Shown here: positions 33,531 through 44,562 of the stretch, one piece after another
How positions within the stretch are numbered: the first letter of the stretch is position 1
How the letters are laid out: each line of letters begins with the position of its first letter
Assembly: GCA_032358255.1 (NCBI GenBank)
Contig: JAULBX010004444.1
Location: 62,001-126,000 of the forward strand
Source of the DNA: Heterotrichella gracilis
Lineage: Eukaryota > Sar > Xanthophyceae > Tribonematales > Xanthonemataceae
Length of the DNA stretch: 64,000 bases
Direction: 5' to 3'
Program-made: the position numbers and the translations under genes
Notes under the pieces: generated by a model
What the model saw: only the letters and a program-made list of their open reading frames with translations
The model's database searches: none
What the model was told of the DNA's origin: nothing

Positions 33531-36500
33531 ATGCCTCGTCTCACCACCTCGCACCTGACCCACCTGGCGTCCCTAAACACCAACCTGCGCTGCCTAGTGG
33601 GTTTCGCGACCAGCCCACGTGCTGCTGCAATGCCGCTTCTTCGGGGCATGTCGTCACTGTGCGCTCCCTCCAGCAGGGCCCTGCCCCCTCCCACGGTACA
33701 CACCCAAGTACATGTGTGCCACTGGGCATCGAACCCACGACCGCCACGTGACTGCCGGACACCTACCGGAGGGTTCCGGCACACGCAGAGATGGATGGGC
33801 TCTCATTTACATGTATCAGCGTCAGCGTCAGCGTCGACCGCCGCCAGTGCGGTGGTGGCGGAGGGCGCGCCACCGCCCACAGCCATGCGCGAGCCACGGA
33901 AGGCTAGCGCTGGGGGCGTCAAGTCGTTCGACTACACCACGCTGGTGGCTTGCGCGCACGAGCTGAGCCAGAAGTTAATTCCCGCCAAGGTGGAGCAGGT
34001 ACGCCAAAGTCCCGGTGCATCCCGCAGGTGTTGAGTGCACTGTGCATATGCATGCATTGCAAATTAAATGCGCCGTATGTAGGCAAACACCGTTTACATA
34101 TACATGCAAAAACACACAACGTGCATATGCACATATGTGTTGTCACGTATGGGCAATCAAGCGCCATTGCACAGCGCCGTAGCCCGGCACCCACCATGCC
34201 TCCCATTCACCCTCCACCTCATGACCGCCTGAAGTCTACATGGCATTGCTTCTTCCTATCATCAGTTACAGCATCGTATTGCTACTTCCTATCACCCCGG
34301 CATGCACCCCGCCTTTGTCCATACACGGTATTGCGCCACTCTCACACCTGCTCAATTACCCTAAACCCTAAATTCACTGCACTAGCATTGCAGTACCGCA
34401 CCGGTGTCAACGCACTTATGTTATAGCAATAAATTCTTGAAAAAATTATGCTATTTGAGTAGACCTTGCATTTCCTTGGGTCCTGTCTGTTTCCAGAATT
34501 GATTGCATTCCGTTGCTGCAAATGTTGTAGTGCGCATGCGTCAATGCCGCTCACCACGCCGCAGGTGGTCCAAATCCAGCCAGAGACCATCGCCATCAAC
34601 CTGCGGACCCTTGAGGGTGGTGGGTGGCTGGTGATGAGCTGGCACCCGGTGGCCGCCAGGGTGGCGGTGGCGAATACTCTGACCAGGGGTTCAGCAGCAG
34701 AGGTGTATGGGCAAGGTATTTAAATTCCCAGCAATTGTTTCTTTTGGGCATAGCCTACTTTATGTTGGCGCACCCCGCCATAGTGTCTAGGGTTTGTGGT
34801 GTCGGCGCACCCCTCTTAAAGCATTACTGGCTCACACTCCCAGTGACCTTAGGGACTGGTCACGACCCTAAACCCTAAACCCTAAACCCTATCCTTTGCA
34901 GTGCCTAGCAGTATTGGTCGCCAGGCGTCATTTGTGATGAAGGGAATTAACGGAAAAAGGACAGAATTACTACTTATTACCTGCACATGGGCACTCACCC
35001 CTGAGATTTCGTATCTGCCAGAAGTTGACCCTCGACCCCGAAACATGCCTGGCAACCCAGTACCCCCACATCACCAGTGCAGCAATTTCAGCATGTTCCA
35101 CCTATCACTGCAGGGGAGCAATTACACTCCACGCTGCGAGGGCAGGTGCTGGTGGGGGTCCAAATACCGCAGCCATGGGAGCGGGTCATGGCACTCGACT
35201 TTGGGCCCCGCCCCGGCGAGGCCCCCACATTCCGGATGTATTTTGAGGTCCAGGGGCGCTACAGCAACCTCATCCTGGCGGATGGCGGGGGTTCAATCCT
35301 GCTGTGTGGGCGCCAGGTGAGCGTTGATTGGGACAGTGAGGAGGGGGTTTTTTCCCCTCCCCCTTTTCGTTTTTGCCAAATTGCCAGCTTGCAACGATTC
35401 GCCGCCTGACCTATTACCAGGTCAGATTCTTTGTAAGCATATGCCAACACCAGCAATTGCACCCCTCCCGTTGAACAGATTGATGGCAAGCAGTTTAGAT
35501 TGCGCCACGTTCATTTGGATATAGCCTACCGCATGCCCCAACCGGCCAATGGCATCGCACCAAGCGTCACATAGCCACTCTTTAAATGGCTCCCTTTCCC
35601 CACACGTTCCTTTGTCTTTTCTAAGTGGTATCTTTCTGCTGTTAGAAAGTCACCCGCGCATCCTCCCATTCCCGCAGATTGGCGGCAAGCAGTCTAGTCT
35701 GCGCCAGGTTCAGGTGGGTAGCACCTACCGCCTGCCACCACCGGCCAACGGCATCGCACCAAGTGGCGCCGAGACGCAGCAGGCATGGCGGGAGGTGATC
35801 ACTCGGATGTCTGACAAGGTACTGTCAAGGGTTTGGAATTAGGGTTCAGGATTGTATGCTCTAAAGTTTTGAGTGGTAGCAAGCGGGTAGTGATGACGCG
35901 GATGTCTGACAAGGGAAGGCACTGTCACAGCCCACCTGGGGTATTTGGGGTCATGTATACCATTGTCGACTGCATAGTCAGCCTTTCTAATTTGCTACAT
36001 ACTGATTAAATTTGTGGCTGGCGCCGACATTGATGCGGTCGACATCTTTACCAGATTATAAATCCTGTGTAATGTTAATATTCACCATGCGGGTCTCAAT
36101 ACCCTGAAATCACTTATTTGCCCTCTGTACCCTGTGGCACACTACATCTGCCTGCTGGGATTCTGGCTCCCAAAGCAACACTTTGCCCATACCCTCCAAG
36201 CCTGGCCAAACCTGCATCGCTCATGCAGATGCGTGAGAAAAGGGAACCTCAGCAAGGGTTTTGGATGCGGCAGTGCGCTGTTTACCAAGGAGTGAGCCTT
36301 ACCAAGACCCTAGCAATCCCCAGCAAAACCCGTATCCAATTCTTATACCACCCTATCCCATTTTTTGCAAAACCCTAGGTGTGCGTGTTGCAGATGGGTG
36401 AGGAGAAGGGGACCCCAGCTAGGGTTTTGGACGCGGCAGTACGCTGCTACCAGGGGGTGAGCCCCAGCTTGATGCGCGAGCTGATGACGTCATCGGAACT

Positions 36501-39333
36501 GGGTGATGATGTCATCAGCGCTGATTTGGCGGATGGGGATTGGGAGAAGTTGTGGGGGCAGTGGGTGCGGTGGCTGCAGGCGCTGGAGACAGGTGGGTGG
36601 TGGTGGGGGGGGGGTGAGTGTTTTGGAGGGAGTGGTGCAAATGTTGGAAATTTGGCATGTGGGGGAGGTGGGGTGGGGGTGCGGGGGGAGCGTTGGGGAT
36701 GATGTCTGTGGTTGCTGGGGGCAGGTGAAATGGGCATGTAGGCGATGAATTACTGGAGATAGGCGGTAAATTGCTCGAGACAAGCGGTGGTTGTACTCGA
36801 CATGAGCAGTACTTTACTCAAGATAGGCAAGCAACACAAGCTGCTAACAGTGCTTGTTTCTCACACAGGCCAATATCAGGCGTGTGTAAATGACACCACC
36901 TACTCCGTCCTGGGCTGTTATCCCACCCTGGTGGAAGGGGGGGTGCTGCAAATGCTGCATGAATACTATCAAAACACGCACGTGGGGGAGGAATTCGGCC
37001 AGCTGCATGCGCAGCTCTCCAGGGGGGTATCCCAGGTGGCGAAGAAGCTAGGAGGGAAGATAAAGAGCTTTGAAAAGCAGCTGAATGCGGCTGAGGACGC
37101 TGCGTGTGTGCGGAAAGAGGCGGACCTGCTTATGGCCAACCTGCACAGGTGGGGTGCTTTATGCTTCTGGGGTGGTGCATTAGGGTTTAGATTCCTGGCG
37201 GTCGCGGGTCTAGGGTTTAGGGTTTTTAAAGCTGGTATTCAGAGGTGAAGTGTGTGCAAACGTGCACGAGGATAGTGCATCACAGAGGTGCTTGCATGCG
37301 TTTGCATAACTCAAGCAGGCATCCTCCTCTCTCCAGTTCACACAGGTGCTGCCGTCTCCTTTATTTATTCCACGTGAAATATTTCATCATCTTGCCCATG
37401 TGTATCACCCGTTTCTTCTGTCTTGTTTCTGCCAGGTGCTCCCCTGGCATTTCATCCATCACTGTGGAAGACTGGGACACCGGTGGGGATGTGGAAATAA
37501 AGCTGGATCCCAGGAAGAGCGCCGTGGAGTGCGCTGAAAAGCTGTACAAGACAGCCGGTAGGGGCATTAAATAAATAAATAAAAACGGGCACACACCATG
37601 GATGATGCACTTGAGGGATGAGCAGCATCTCCAATGTATACCTTGCCATATGACATTTACCGGCATCTGGCTTTAGTAGCTATTAACTTCAACACTTTTT
37701 CCAGGTAAGCAGGACGGGAAAGATGCGCTTTGCACCCCCTCAATGCCGCGACCTTGGTGTATCTGCAAGGGGTTCAAGGGTTTAGAGTCAATTTTGGGGT
37801 CTCTCAGAAGATGAACAAGGCCCTTTTGTTCTCAACAGGCAAGCAGGACCGCAGCGGCACCCATCTGGAGCCCCTCATTGCCGCAGCCAATGAGCAGCTG
37901 GTGTACCTGCAAGGGGTGGAAGAGGCGCTGCGGCAGCTAGGGGAGGGGGACAAGGGGGCGGAGGACCTGGCGGCGCTCAAGGGGATCCAGGTGGGGGGTG
38001 GGGTAGACCATCGGTGAAAATATCCAGGGTATCCAACAAATTGGTGGAAGTATCCAGGCTGTTTACCATGTGGTAGATGTGCAGGAGGAGCTAGTTTACA
38101 TGCTTGACACACCTCCCCACCTTCTCCAAATGCAGGCCATGTGGCCAAGGCGGCAACCAAGGGGAAAAGGCTATAACAACCCTAATACTCAAACTCTTTT
38201 CCCCGACCCTGCGCATTTGACATCCCGTCACTATCAACACTCCCCTATTTAAATACTTTTCTTAGTGATGTTATGTGGTATGGTCCACAAAAGGAGCTTG
38301 ATTTCATGCACGTCATCCCCTTTCCACTCCCAATGCAGGCCATGTTGTTAAGACAGCGGGCAAAAGGAGGAGGCAATCTATATCTTAAACCCTGGAGCAT
38401 CAACCCCAATCTGCACAATGGGTGATCCGACGACATTGACAGCACCCAAAACCATTTTGCTGACCGATTTATGCACACCACATTCACAGGAGGAGCTCGT
38501 TTCCCAGCGTGTCATCCCCCCGCCCCCCAACGCAACCCATGTGGCCAAGGCCGCTGCCAAGGGGAGGAAGGCAATGAAGAAGAAGACAGGGGAGGGGAAG
38601 CCTGGGACTGGCGCCTCCACTTTCAGGGTGTTCATTACTCCTTCAGGATTCAAGGTCATGTTGGGCAGGAATAACAGGTGGGTACAGGCAACAAAGGGAA
38701 CGAATTATTGCATGGCAAATAGTTGAGCACATTTTTGAAGTAATCCTTTTGATTTTCTTCCAGGAAATGCTAGATCAGTGGCATCGTTGCACCCTCATGT
38801 GGTCTTCATTGTGCGTATGTTGGGACTATTGTGCCATAATATTGTGCACTGTCATTATTTGCATGTGATCATAATCCGCCACATGAGATTGCCTATCTGC
38901 TTTTGCCATGATGATTCCACAAACCATGCGTGCATGTAATCCTTCAAAATTGTAACCAGACACCATATAATGCCCCTCTGAAATAAATGAAAATTTTCCC
39001 TGCAGGCAAAACGATGAGCTGACCATGAAGGTGGCCAATAACACCGACATCTGGATGCACGCCAGGGGGGTACCAGGCTCCCACGTGGTACTGGTGGTTC
39101 CGCCTGGCCAGCAGGCAGCGGAGGACGACATCCAGTATGCCGCTGACCTGGCGGCGTACTACTCGAAATCGAAGAACGAGGGGAAGGCGCAGGTGACTTG
39201 TGCGCGGGTGGATAACATCAAGAAGCCCAGGGGGAGTCCTCCTGGGAGCGTACAGGTTGTGAAGGAGGATCGGGTGGTGGTGGGCAGGCCGTGGAAGAGC
39301 GCTGCGGCTGCGCTGGAGGAGAATGCGCGGTAG
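33531..39333 (+). CDS. Plastid-type NFACT protein (RqcH/Rqc2/FbpA homologue)
   Basis: Ribosome-quality-control family that binds obstructed 50S/60S subunits with peptidyl-tRNA. Ten exons, phases consistent: 33531-33998, 34565-34715, 35114-35316, 35678-35818, 36394-36592, 36869-37148, 37436-37557, 37839-37990, 38490-38677, 39006-39333; 743 residues. About 130 N-terminal residues look like a plastid transit peptide. NFACT-N begins at SFDYTTLVACAHELSQKL. LRGQVLVGVQIPQPWERV and EVQGRYSNLILAD follow the bacterial/cyanobacterial pattern. The middle (about 430-480) is helical. NFACT-R (about 616-735) has RVFITPSGFKVMLGRNNRQN, DIWMHARGVPGSHVVL. The usual D-R pair of the tRNA-binding motif appears as Glu229-Arg230. 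Exon 1 may hide a short intron within the targeting region. Exons 4, 5, 8 and 9 have ghosts. Confidence 0.88.
34865..34891 (+). repeat. Interstitial CCCTAAA motif beside a cryptic acceptor
   Basis: Nearly four CCCTAAA units immediately followed by ATCCTTTGCAG in intron 2 of the NFACT gene. A perfect-looking acceptor that my exon model does not use. Confidence 0.9.
35476..35578 (+). repeat. Ghost of NFACT exon 4 with acceptor
   Basis: AACAG/ATTGATGGCAAGCAGTT through CCGGCCAATGGCATCGCACC repeats exon 4 (35675-35765, IGGKQSSLRQVQVGSTYRLP). Confidence 0.93.
35878..35915 (+). repeat. Ghost of NFACT exon 4 3' end
   Basis: GTGATGACGCGGATGTCTGA followed by CAAGG repeats VITRMSDK at the end of exon 4. 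Confidence 0.85.
36222..36300 (+). repeat. Ghost of NFACT exon 5 5' part with acceptor
   Basis: CATGCAG/ATGCGTGAGAAAAGGGA through GGATGCGGCAGTGCGCTG parallels the exon 5 start (36391-36460). Its conserved TGCAG helped choose the exon 5 acceptor. Confidence 0.88.
37703..37785 (+). repeat. Ghost of NFACT exon 8
   Basis: CCAG/GTAAGCAGGACGGG, CCCCCTCAATGCCGCGAC and TGTATCTGCAAGGGGTTCAA parallel 37837-37920 with deletions. Confidence 0.85.
38078..38170 (+). repeat. Ghost of NFACT exon 9 5' part (copy 1)
   Basis: GCAG/GAGGAGCTAGTTTACATG and GCCATGTGGCCAAGGCGGCA parallel 38488-38560 (EELVSQRVIPPPPNATHVAK). Confidence 0.88.
38290..38375 (+). repeat. Ghost of NFACT exon 9 5' part (copy 2)
   Basis: GGAGCTTGATTTCATGCACG with GTCATCCCCTTTCCACTCCC and GCCATGTTGTTAAGACAGCG repeats the same exon region about 210 bp after copy 1. 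Confidence 0.82.
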
Positions 39334-39382
39334 TTTTGATTCCACCTATTTATCTCCTACCTTTTCGTTACTGGTAATTGTC

Positions 39383-39387
39383 TGTAA
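39383..39387 (+). terminator. Putative TGTAA poly(A) signal of the NFACT gene
   Basis: TGTAA 50 nt after the TAG stop, matching the signal used by many chlorophyte algae. Confidence 0.5.
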
Positions 39388-40316
39388 TGGGTACTCATTA
39401 GAACAAAAGGAAGCAAGGGGACACACAAAGGCGGATTGCTTACATCCGTTTTGTTGTTTTATCTCGAGTCAGCTTGCAAACTAGTGTCATGGTTATGAGA
39501 AAGTTGTCTTTTTATGAGAAGACTCTGACAGCGAGTCCAGGAACCCATGCTGCTAGGAAGACCCTTTTCAAATGCAGGACCCAGGACCTGGGATGCGGTA
39601 TCCATAGTCACTGAATATACTTGCATAAATTAGCGTATATAATGAGACAGGGCCTGGATTTCCTGCCGTTGTGCGTTCTTTTGTACATGTCATGCGCCAG
39701 TTGCCATTTGGTAACACACGAGGGGTACATTTTAGCATTCTATTCCTTCCCCACTATGAGGCACAGTCCCCTGCCGAGGGTTTTATATGTGATGCCAGGT
39801 GGCCCTCCTAGTAGGACGTCTTAATGTATACATGTATTTTTCCTCCCTGTCTTGAAAGCAGGGGGGTTGCTAGAAGGCTGGCTGCTGCCAGCAGGTCTTA
39901 TGCTACGCCATTGGCAATGCACAATGATTGCTTTAGTTCAGTATTGTTGTAATCATGATTTGTGCTTGAAGATGAACCGGGCCCATGCCTGATCATGATT
40001 TGCACGCTATCCCACTTGAAAAGATGTCTCAATTGGCTCGCTATAAAGTACAGTTGTAAATTACATATTGTCTGCAAAGCCGAGCAAACAGTCCTCATGG
40101 TCCTAGCGCGAGGCTAGAAACAAAACAGTCTTGCCTCCAAGCAGCATCTTCAAATTAAAATTTTCAATTTAATGATTTTAAAAAACTGGCCTGACTTGTT
40201 TTTAATTAATTAAAAAACAGAAATTCAAACGAGGCACACCAATACTGCGTAGATTTGCTGTTAGATCCTGCCTCAGCCAGCAACAAATGAACACCTGCAG
40301 TATACGCCCATCCCCG
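39388..40316. other. Spacer between convergent NFACT and F-box genes
   Basis: No gene supported. Contains an A+T-rich stretch at about 40150-40230. Confidence 0.5.
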
Positions 40317-41471
40317 TCAGTATTGCCGTGTCACTGCTGTCTCTATCACCCACTTAGTCAACTCCCTCCGCTCCTCCTTTGCTGCCTCCTCCCCCTCTCT
40401 AGAGGACAGCTCAGGGTCACGAAAGTGCGGGTTAAGGTGCTTCACATGTATGTCTGTATTCCCATCAGCATCCACAGCCAGACTGTACCTGCCGCACTGC
40501 CCGTTGATGCTGACCACCTTGTCACAATAACCTTCATCAACATCCCAATATGGCACCTTCAGTGCCGGGTTAATTGGCCCCTCCAACTGCACTGGCTTGC
40601 AAAACCTCAACCTGAGGTCCTTAAGGCTCGGCAGCACCGGCAACACTATAGGTTTCATTAAGCTTATGAGCTTGAGCCGCCAGAGGTTGGGTAGGGTATC
40701 CAGCTCCCTCACGGCATTGAGTGCCACAAGGTCCAGCTCCTCAAGCTTGGTGAGGCTGTTAAGCGCACCCGTCATACCAGTAATGTGGCTGGTGCACTCC
40801 AGGTTCAGCGATGTCAACTGCACCATGCTTGAAAGACAGGTGGCATCCAGGTCGTCATCCCACGCCAAGTCTGGCTTCTTCAAGCTGGTGAGGCTCCCCA
40901 GCACAACCAATGCCCTTGTGTCTTCAATTGACAGATTACATACATACAGCGTGAGCTCCTTCAGGCTGTTGAGAGTCCCCAGCGCAGCCTCTAAGTCGCG
41001 TGGGTCTACTGCACCATTGAAAGACAGCGCCAGACATTCCAAGCTGGCGAGGCTGCCCAGCACTGCCATGCTGTTTTTAGTGTCTCCTGTGTCCCCTTGA
41101 ACCTCCAAGGCTGTCAGCATCTGTAGGTGACTGGGGCTGACAGCTTGCAGAAGGGTGGCCATCTCAGTGGCGTTGCTCAGGTGCAGGTGTCTGGTGGTAA
41201 CCACCCTTGGCGGCAACACCGCCCCGCTGCTGCTGCTGCTGGCCTGATACAGGAACGCCACTAACTGGATGCCTCCTGCCTGAGAGATGCCGTATGGCCA
41301 TTGCACATGGCACCACGCCTCGCTAGGGCCCTGCAGGGCGTCCCGCCAGCGCTTGCACACCAACTGGGCGCGCACACGTTCCTTCGCATCACGCAACTTC
41401 CCAAACACCTCCTGAGCCAAGACGGGCTCTGGCAGGGAGTGGATGGTAGCTTGCGCTGGCTGAGCAGCCAT
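40317..41471 (-). CDS. F-box/leucine-rich-repeat protein (tandem copy 1)
   Basis: Intronless, 384 residues. It begins MAAQPAQATIHSLPEPVLAQ and carries an N-terminal F-box (HSLPEPVL..EVFGKL..RAQLVCKRWRDAL, about residues 10-50), then degenerate LRRs such as LGSLASLECLALSFN, LGTLNSLKELTLYVCNL and LVQLTSLNLEC-type units. F-box/LRR proteins are substrate receptors of SCF ubiquitin ligases. The frame is open for 67 more codons upstream, but this ATG starts the block shared with copy 2. It ends with a charged tail (SSREGEEAAKEERRELTKWV). Paralogue of the gene at 43351-44562; both share upstream repeats. Confidence 0.85.
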   Translation of the reverse strand: MAAQPAQATIHSLPEPVLAQEVFGKLRDAKERVRAQLVCKRWRDALQGPSEAWCHVQWPYGISQAGGIQLVAFLYQASSSSSGAVLPPRVVTTRHLHLSNATEMATLLQAVSPSHLQMLTALEVQGDTGDTKNSMAVLGSLASLECLALSFNGAVDPRDLEAALGTLNSLKELTLYVCNLSIEDTRALVVLGSLTSLKKPDLAWDDDLDATCLSSMVQLTSLNLECTSHITGMTGALNSLTKLEELDLVALNAVRELDTLPNLWRLKLISLMKPIVLPVLPSLKDLRLRFCKPVQLEGPINPALKVPYWDVDEGYCDKVVSINGQCGRYSLAVDADGNTDIHVKHLNPHFRDPELSSREGEEAAKEERRELTKWVIETAVTRQY

Positions 41472-41934
41472 ACTGGTGCAACCTGCGCACCAACAGGCAG
41501 GTGAGCAGACCGTGGGGCCTCTCAGGCAAACCATTAGGTAGGGTGCCAATTGGTCGTGCAAGCCTGTGCACCAGCAGACCCGCTGCAAGCCCATGCATAA
41601 GCAGGCCCAGTTGTGGCCATCGCCGCACCGGTAACATCGCCGCACCGGTAACATCCACGCAACTAAACGCAACCTAGCAAAGGGTTGGGGGCAGTTGTAA
41701 TCACAATAACAACGTGCAATAATCCATGCCGTTGTATGCTAGGCGGAAGCCTGATAACCCACCTTAGCCAACCCAGGGCAGACCTCGTGTGCCAAACTCT
41801 CTTCTTAGTAGTTGTTGCAGACCTGCATAAAGCGCGACACGCCCGTGCTTGAGTGGCAAGATTGCAGGAATGCAACTGAGGGTGCGTGTTGGTGTTAGCG
41901 GCTATCTAGCTTATGTGCAACCTATATGGTACGG

Positions 41935-42050
41935 AAAAGCAACACACTCCTACTCCTGCAAGCTCGAACCGGCTGGAAGTCTTCGTCGCTGTATGCATGC
42001 ATATATTGGCCGACCGTGCAGACACCAAGGTGCAACCTCTTGATTCATGA
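41935..42050. repeat. Upstream block shared by both F-box genes (copy 1)
   Basis: ACACTCCTACTCCTGCAAGC through CCGTGCAGACACCAAGGTGC closely matches 45090-45205, at similar distance upstream of each F-box start. Confidence 0.9.
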
Positions 42051-42343
42051 AGAATAAATTCATCTCACCTATATATTTTCAGGTGATGTGAGCCCATTCC
42101 CTGCCCTGGTCCTCACTAATTCAGGCGTGGTAAGTCCCACATGCATGCATGCAGCGCAAGCTCAGGCACGTTTTTGGTGCGCGGTGAAAGACAGCACCAA
42201 CCCTCTGCAGAAGTCCACTGGCGTAGTTTAAAGGGTAGCAGTGAACCATATGACAGTGAGTGGCCCCTCACGCCCAAGTAAAGGTGGTGATGGGGGGACT
42301 CTGGAAATGTCAACCCCGTGACACTGCCCAGGTTAAATTGCGT

Positions 42344-42406
42344 ACTAGTCCCTTGATGACACCAGTAATTTTTATCACGTTTTCCCTGGTGTCATCAAGG
42401 GCTAGT
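42344..42406. repeat. Hairpin element A upstream of F-box copy 1
   Basis: Left arm ACTAGTCCCTTGATGACACC(AG) and right arm (CT)GGTGTCATCAAGGGCTAGT are inverted repeats around a ~20-bp loop. First of three copies. Confidence 0.9.
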
Positions 42407-42759
42407 ATGAATCCGCCGCCTGTGATTAAGGTGCAACTTGTAGTGCATGGCACACTCCAACTCAGAGTTTCGCTTGTTCTCATCTAGATCCCTTCAGCTG
42501 AAGTAAGCCCAGTTCCCTGCCCTGGGTTTCAAAAGTTCAGGCATATAAAGTCCCACATGCATGCATGCGTTGCAGGCATGTTCTTGAGGCGCAGGTAAAT
42601 AGAGCACCAACCCTCTGCACACAACCAGTGAAGTAGTTCAAGGTAGCAGTGAATCACGAGACAGTGATTGGCACCTCACGCCTCAAGTTAAGGGGTGAAT
42701 CTTGGACCTATCCGGATGGCAATAGCCAGACTGTCACCCCCATGACACTGCACAGGCGT

Positions 42760-42840
42760 ACTAGCCCCCCTTGATGACACCAGCACCCCCGTTGGATGAC
42801 CAAGTGTGTCTAAATTTACTGGTGTCATCTAGGGGCGAGT
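42760..42840. repeat. Hairpin element B
   Basis: Same arms (ACTAGCCCCCCTTGATGACA.. / ..TGGTGTCATCTAGGGGCGAG) with a longer, different loop. It belongs to a ~415-bp tandem duplicate of the block at 42070-42420; flanking words such as GCACCAACCCTCTGCA and CCCACATGCATGCATGC recur. Confidence 0.88.
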
Positions 42841-43350
42841 TGAAAATTTACCTTAGACCTATAGGCAGGCTAGCCAAATAACTAGGTTGACAGGCACCAT
42901 CGACCTTTGGCTTGAAAGCTGTGCAAAGGTGAAACGGATTGCCAGGCATGGGATAAGTTACACTGCTGGCTGTGGTGTGCCGCCGTGCGGGGGCGGTTGA
43001 TTTGTTTCTGTCTTCTTTGTTGGTTACGTACAACCACAACCAGGAATGACAATATCTGGGTGACTTCAAAACACATGACGATTGCTCAACCCACATAGAA
43101 AGTTAGGTTTCCACAGAAAATCACCCAAGTTTCAATGCATGGAAACCCTAAATTGTCCATAAAGTTTGATAACAAGGCAACCTCAGAAGGAAGCGCATCA
43201 TCAACTTTGTCTGTTGCTCCAAAAATGGAACCAACTGGCAATTGGCGATAGAAAACATAACGAGAAACCGGTGGATCTGTAGTCAGAACCTGCCTCAACC
43301 AGCCTTGTGGAGGCACCTGCCAATTGAAGTGGCATGTTGAAATCTTCCTT

Positions 43351-44562
43351 TCAATCCCCGCCAGTCTTGTCGAGGTTCCGCAGCCGTTTCCACTGCGAAC
43401 TTTCCAACCACTCCGCCAACTGCCTCTGCTCCTCCCTTGCTGCCTCCTTCTCTTCCTCGTATTCCTCTACTTCATCCACTAGTATGTGTGTGTCGCCTTC
43501 AGGGTCCACGGCCAAAGTGTAACTCCCGTACTGCCCATTGATGATGAGCACCGCCTTAGGATTATCCGCATGAAATTCGTGAAGCATTTGATCCAAAGTT
43601 TTAGCATCAGAAAAGCCATTATCAAAGTCATGAAGCTCCCAACTCAACATGTCCAAATCTGGGTTGATCGGCGCCTCCAGCTGCACTGGCGCACAACAGT
43701 ACAAAGTGAGCTCCACGAGGCTTGGCAGCACCGGCAGCTTCAGAGAATTGCTCAAGTACGAGAGCTTGAGCCGCCGCAGGTCAGGGAGGGTAACCAGCTC
43801 CGGCACATCACGGAGACCCACCAGGGTCAGCTCCTCGAGCTTGATGAGGCTGTTCAGTGCACCAGCAATACCCGTGATATTCCCGTACACCCTGCACTTC
43901 AGGCTGAGCGATGTCAGCTGCACCAGGCTTGAAAGGCACGTGGCATCCAGGATGGCCCAACACGTCAGCTCTAGCCTCTTCAGGGGAGTGAGGCTCCCCA
44001 GCACAGCCTCCACGCCCCGCGCGTCTTTGTCAGACACATTCCCCAGGGACAGCTGCAGCTCCTCCAGCCTTGCAAGGTTCCCCAGCGCAACCTCCAAGCC
44101 GTGTGTGTCCACTGCACGTCCCAAGCCCAGCCCCAGGGACTCCAAGCCGGTGAGGCTGCCCAGCACAGCCAGGGCGCCTCCTGAATCCCCGTTGACTATC
44201 AAGCTCTCCAGCCTCTGTAGGTGGCTAGCGCTGACGGCTTGCAGAAGGCGGAGCGGCGCAGTGGTGTTGCCCAAATGCAGGGATCTGGTGGTAGCCAGCC
44301 TTGGCGGATGAACCGCCTCCCCGCTCCTGCTGGTGATGCTCTGGGCCAGGAACGCTGCAAACTGCCTGGTACCTGCCACTGGGAAGTTGTGTGGCCACTG
44401 CACCAACCGCCATGCCTCGCTGGGATCCTGCAGGGCGTCCCGCCAGCACTTGCACACCAACTGGGCGCGCCCACGTTCCTCCATACCCAACTTCCCAAGC
44501 ACCTCCTGCAGGACAGGCTCTGGCAGGGAGTGGATGGTGGCTTGCGCGTGCTGGGCAGCCAT
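43351..44562 (-). CDS. F-box/leucine-rich-repeat protein (tandem copy 2)
   Basis: Intronless, 403 residues. Begins MAAQHAQATIHSLPEPVLQE with an F-box (EVLGKLGMEERGRAQLVCKC, WRDAL) and LRRs (LGSLTGLESLGLGLGRAV, LGNLARLEELQLSLGNVS, LVQLTSLSLKC). Aligned throughout with copy 1 at 40317-41471 but diverged, so an old tandem duplication. The C-terminus has an acidic run (DEVEEYEEEKEAAREEQRQL) not present in copy 1. Probable SCF substrate adaptor; the target is unknown. Confidence 0.85.
   Translation of the reverse strand: MAAQHAQATIHSLPEPVLQEVLGKLGMEERGRAQLVCKCWRDALQDPSEAWRLVQWPHNFPVAGTRQFAAFLAQSITSRSGEAVHPPRLATTRSLHLGNTTAPLRLLQAVSASHLQRLESLIVNGDSGGALAVLGSLTGLESLGLGLGRAVDTHGLEVALGNLARLEELQLSLGNVSDKDARGVEAVLGSLTPLKRLELTCWAILDATCLSSLVQLTSLSLKCRVYGNITGIAGALNSLIKLEELTLVGLRDVPELVTLPDLRRLKLSYLSNSLKLPVLPSLVELTLYCCAPVQLEAPINPDLDMLSWELHDFDNGFSDAKTLDQMLHEFHADNPKAVLIINGQYGSYTLAVDPEGDTHILVDEVEEYEEEKEAAREEQRQLAEWLESSQWKRLRNLDKTGGD

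Noticed and set aside
40597-41100. Plus-strand open frames opposite the F-box genes
   Set aside because: Antisense shadows of GC-rich LRR coding sequence; the minus strand has the F-box and LRR pattern.
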